A stretch of DNA of 64,000 nucleotides from Tunturibacter psychrotolerans (lineage in GTDB: Bacteria; Acidobacteriota; Terriglobia; Terriglobales; Acidobacteriaceae). Positions 62,712 to 64,000 of the stretch are shown here, one piece after another. Within the stretch, counting starts at the first letter, position 1, and each line of letters starts with the position of its first letter. The translations under genes were made by a program, and so were the position numbers. The DNA lies in assembly GCF_040359615.1 (NCBI RefSeq), contig NZ_CP132942.1, positions 1,488,001 to 1,552,000 of the forward strand, in the 5' to 3' direction. The notes beneath the pieces are model-generated. The model did no database searches, was not told the origin of the DNA, and saw only the letters and a list, made by a program, of their open reading frames with translations.

Positions 62712-64000
62712 ATGCAGAACAGAAACAGTCGTAAGCCTTTGGCCGTACTCATCGCTGTTCTGCTCGCTTCCTCCACTCTTCACGCTGCCGAAGACAGCGA
62801 ATCCGCGCGCTGGAAGCAAGAAGCGGCGAGCGTCGTCATCACCCGCGATGACTGGGGTATCGCGCACATTCACGGCACCACCGACGCTGATGCCGTCTTC
62901 GGTATGGAGTACGCCCAGGCCGAAGACGACTTCAATCGCATCGAGACCAACTACATCAACGCGATGGGCCGCCTCGCCGAAGCCGAAGGCGAATCCCGAA
63001 TCTACCAAGACCTTCGCATGAAGCTCTTCATCGATCCCGTTGAGCTGAAAAAGCAGTACACAGCCAGCCCCGATTGGCTCAAAACTCTCATGACCGCCTT
63101 CGCCGATGGCCTCAACTTCTACCTCTACAAACACCCCGAAGTAAAGCCACGCGTCATCCACCACTTCGAGCCGTGGATGGCCCTCTCTTTCACCGAAGGC
63201 AGCATAGGCGGCGATATCGAACGCATCAACCTGCCCCAGCTCGAAGCCTTCTACACGAACCCACCTGCGCCCCCCGCGTCCAATCTCACCGCTCATGAAG
63301 ACGGTCCCTACATCCACGACAGCGACCCCCCCGAGCCCACCGGCTCCAACGGCATGGCCATCGCCCCTTCGAACACACGCGACCACCACGCCCTCCTCCT
63401 CATCAATCCCCACACATCCTTCTTCTTCCGCTCCGAACTCCAAGTGTCCAGCGACCACGACCTCGATGCTTACGGAGCCGTCACCTGGGGCCAGTTCTTC
63501 ATCTACCAGGGCTTCAACGAGCGAGCTGGCTGGATGCACACCTCCAGCGGCGTCGACGCAGTCGACGAGTATCTCGAGACCATCCAGAACAAAGACAATC
63601 GCCTCTTCTACAAATACGGCAACGAACTCCGACCCCTCACCACAGAGCAGATTTCGGTCCCCTACAAAACCGATCACGGCCTCGCCGAAAAGACGTTCAC
63701 CATCTACCGCACCCATCATGGCCCCATCATCCGCGCGGCAGATGGCAAATGGATCAGCATCCGCCTCATGCAGGAACCAATCAAAGCGCTCACACAGTCC
63801 TACATCCGCACCAAGGCAAAAGACTACAAATCCTTCCGCCAGACCCTCGAACTCAAAGCGAACTCCTCCAACAACACCATCTTCGCCGACGCCGACGGCG
63901 ACATAGCCTACTTCCACGGTAACTTCATCCCCCGCCGCGACACCGCCTTCGACTTCACCAAACCAGTAGATGGCAGCAATCCAGCTACAGATTGGAAGGG
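62712..64000 (+). CDS. Penicillin-acylase-family Ntn hydrolase (3' end beyond window)
   Basis: The ATG at 62712 starts a protein still open at the window end (429 residues seen). The signal peptide ends near TLHA, followed by SVVITRDDWGIAHIHGTTDADAVFG, the usual alpha-subunit start with the DxxGVPHI-like strand. FEPWMALSFTEG precedes a spacer, and TGSNGMAIAPSNT near residue 218 gives the N-terminal nucleophile Ser created by autocleavage (canonical GSNxW). LLINPHTSF follows. Family members deacylate penicillins, acyl-homoserine lactones or other amides in the periplasm. Only 83 bp separate it from the B12-controlled receptor, so it is probably co-transcribed. Amide cleavage of an imported corrinoid or a partner siderophore-like ligand is a speculative role. 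Confidence 0.8.
   Translation, partial: MQNRNSRKPLAVLIAVLLASSTLHAAEDSESARWKQEAASVVITRDDWGIAHIHGTTDADAVFGMEYAQAEDDFNRIETNYINAMGRLAEAEGESRIYQDLRMKLFIDPVELKKQYTASPDWLKTLMTAFADGLNFYLYKHPEVKPRVIHHFEPWMALSFTEGSIGGDIERINLPQLEAFYTNPPAPPASNLTAHEDGPYIHDSDPPEPTGSNGMAIAPSNTRDHHALLLINPHTSFFFRSELQVSSDHDLDAYGAVTWGQFFIYQGFNERAGWMHTSSGVDAVDEYLETIQNKDNRLFYKYGNELRPLTTEQISVPYKTDHGLAEKTFTIYRTHHGPIIRAADGKWISIRLMQEPIKALTQSYIRTKAKDYKSFRQTLELKANSSNNTIFADADGDIAYFHGNFIPRRDTAFDFTKPVDGSNPATDWK

Noticed and set aside
62640..63917. Minus-strand 425-codon open frame opposite the penicillin acylase
   Set aside because: Same cause; the plus strand has a signal peptide and Ntn-hydrolase motifs.
1..64000. CRISPR array
   Set aside because: No regularly spaced identical repeats were seen; the repeated AAAACACCAC and GTTGTC units are short, degenerate and not separated by spacers.

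Overview
The window looks like chromosome of an Acidobacteriota bacterium, most likely class Terriglobia (Granulicella/Edaphobacter/Terriglobus relatives). This is inferred from the Oar-like TonB receptor with an N-terminal carboxypeptidase-regulatory-like domain, the malectin/FN3 protein, the small 'DGSSDSICLNC' protein, the degenerate intergenic repeats and the GC-rich codon use. No phage, complete IS element or CRISPR array was seen.

Layout. 1-2.9 kb: the end of a secreted malectin-FN3-malectin protein and an exported WD40 protein. 3-10.7 kb: a decaying carbohydrate locus with a PfkB sugar-kinase pseudogene, a DeoR-family repressor, a shattered GH36-like glycosidase, an intact amidohydrolase and a sugar-porter MFS permease, with a DeoR-type inverted repeat upstream of the amidohydrolase. 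10.8-12.9 kb: a gene graveyard (Oar fragment, possible metallo-beta-lactamase-fold tail, alpha/beta hydrolase pseudogene, an internally rearranged azoreductase). 12.9-23.4 kb: an eleven-gene cobalamin nucleotide-loop/salvage operon on the minus strand behind a B12 riboswitch, with one unexplained ParB-like gene inside it. 23.4-27 kb: hemE-hemH-hemG, then purS, ppa and an APC permease.

29.8-32.2 kb: tRNA-Ser(GCU) followed by an AT-rich RloC/PrrC-like zinc-hook ATPase, a likely acquired defence gene. 32.7-38.5 kb: a signalling block (PAS histidine kinase, two response regulators, one of them a sigma-54 activator with two PAS domains, a STAS-like protein and a second kinase). 38.8-46.6 kb: cofactor-free haloperoxidase-like hydrolase, glycogen phosphorylase, two small proteins, an MFS permease, an MliC-like lysozyme inhibitor, and an ECF sigma factor whose adjacent anti-sigma gene is ruined.

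47-57.2 kb: a complete reductive pyrimidine catabolic set (preT, preA, dihydropyrimidinase, beta-ureidopropionase, NCS1 permease, class III aminotransferase with one frameshift, and convergent mmsA) that would carry uracil/thymine through beta-alanine or 3-aminoisobutyrate to acyl-CoA. 57.4-64 kb: an ENPP-like phosphodiesterase, then a second B12 riboswitch leading an Oar-like TonB-dependent receptor and, 83 bp later, a penicillin-acylase-family Ntn hydrolase cut by the window end.

The two B12 riboswitches tie the cobalamin operon and the receptor/acylase pair into one regulon. The most interesting leads are the riboswitch-controlled receptor plus acylase, the ParB-like protein in the cobalamin operon, the RloC-like gene beside tRNA-Ser, and the block-swapped azoreductase pseudogene.
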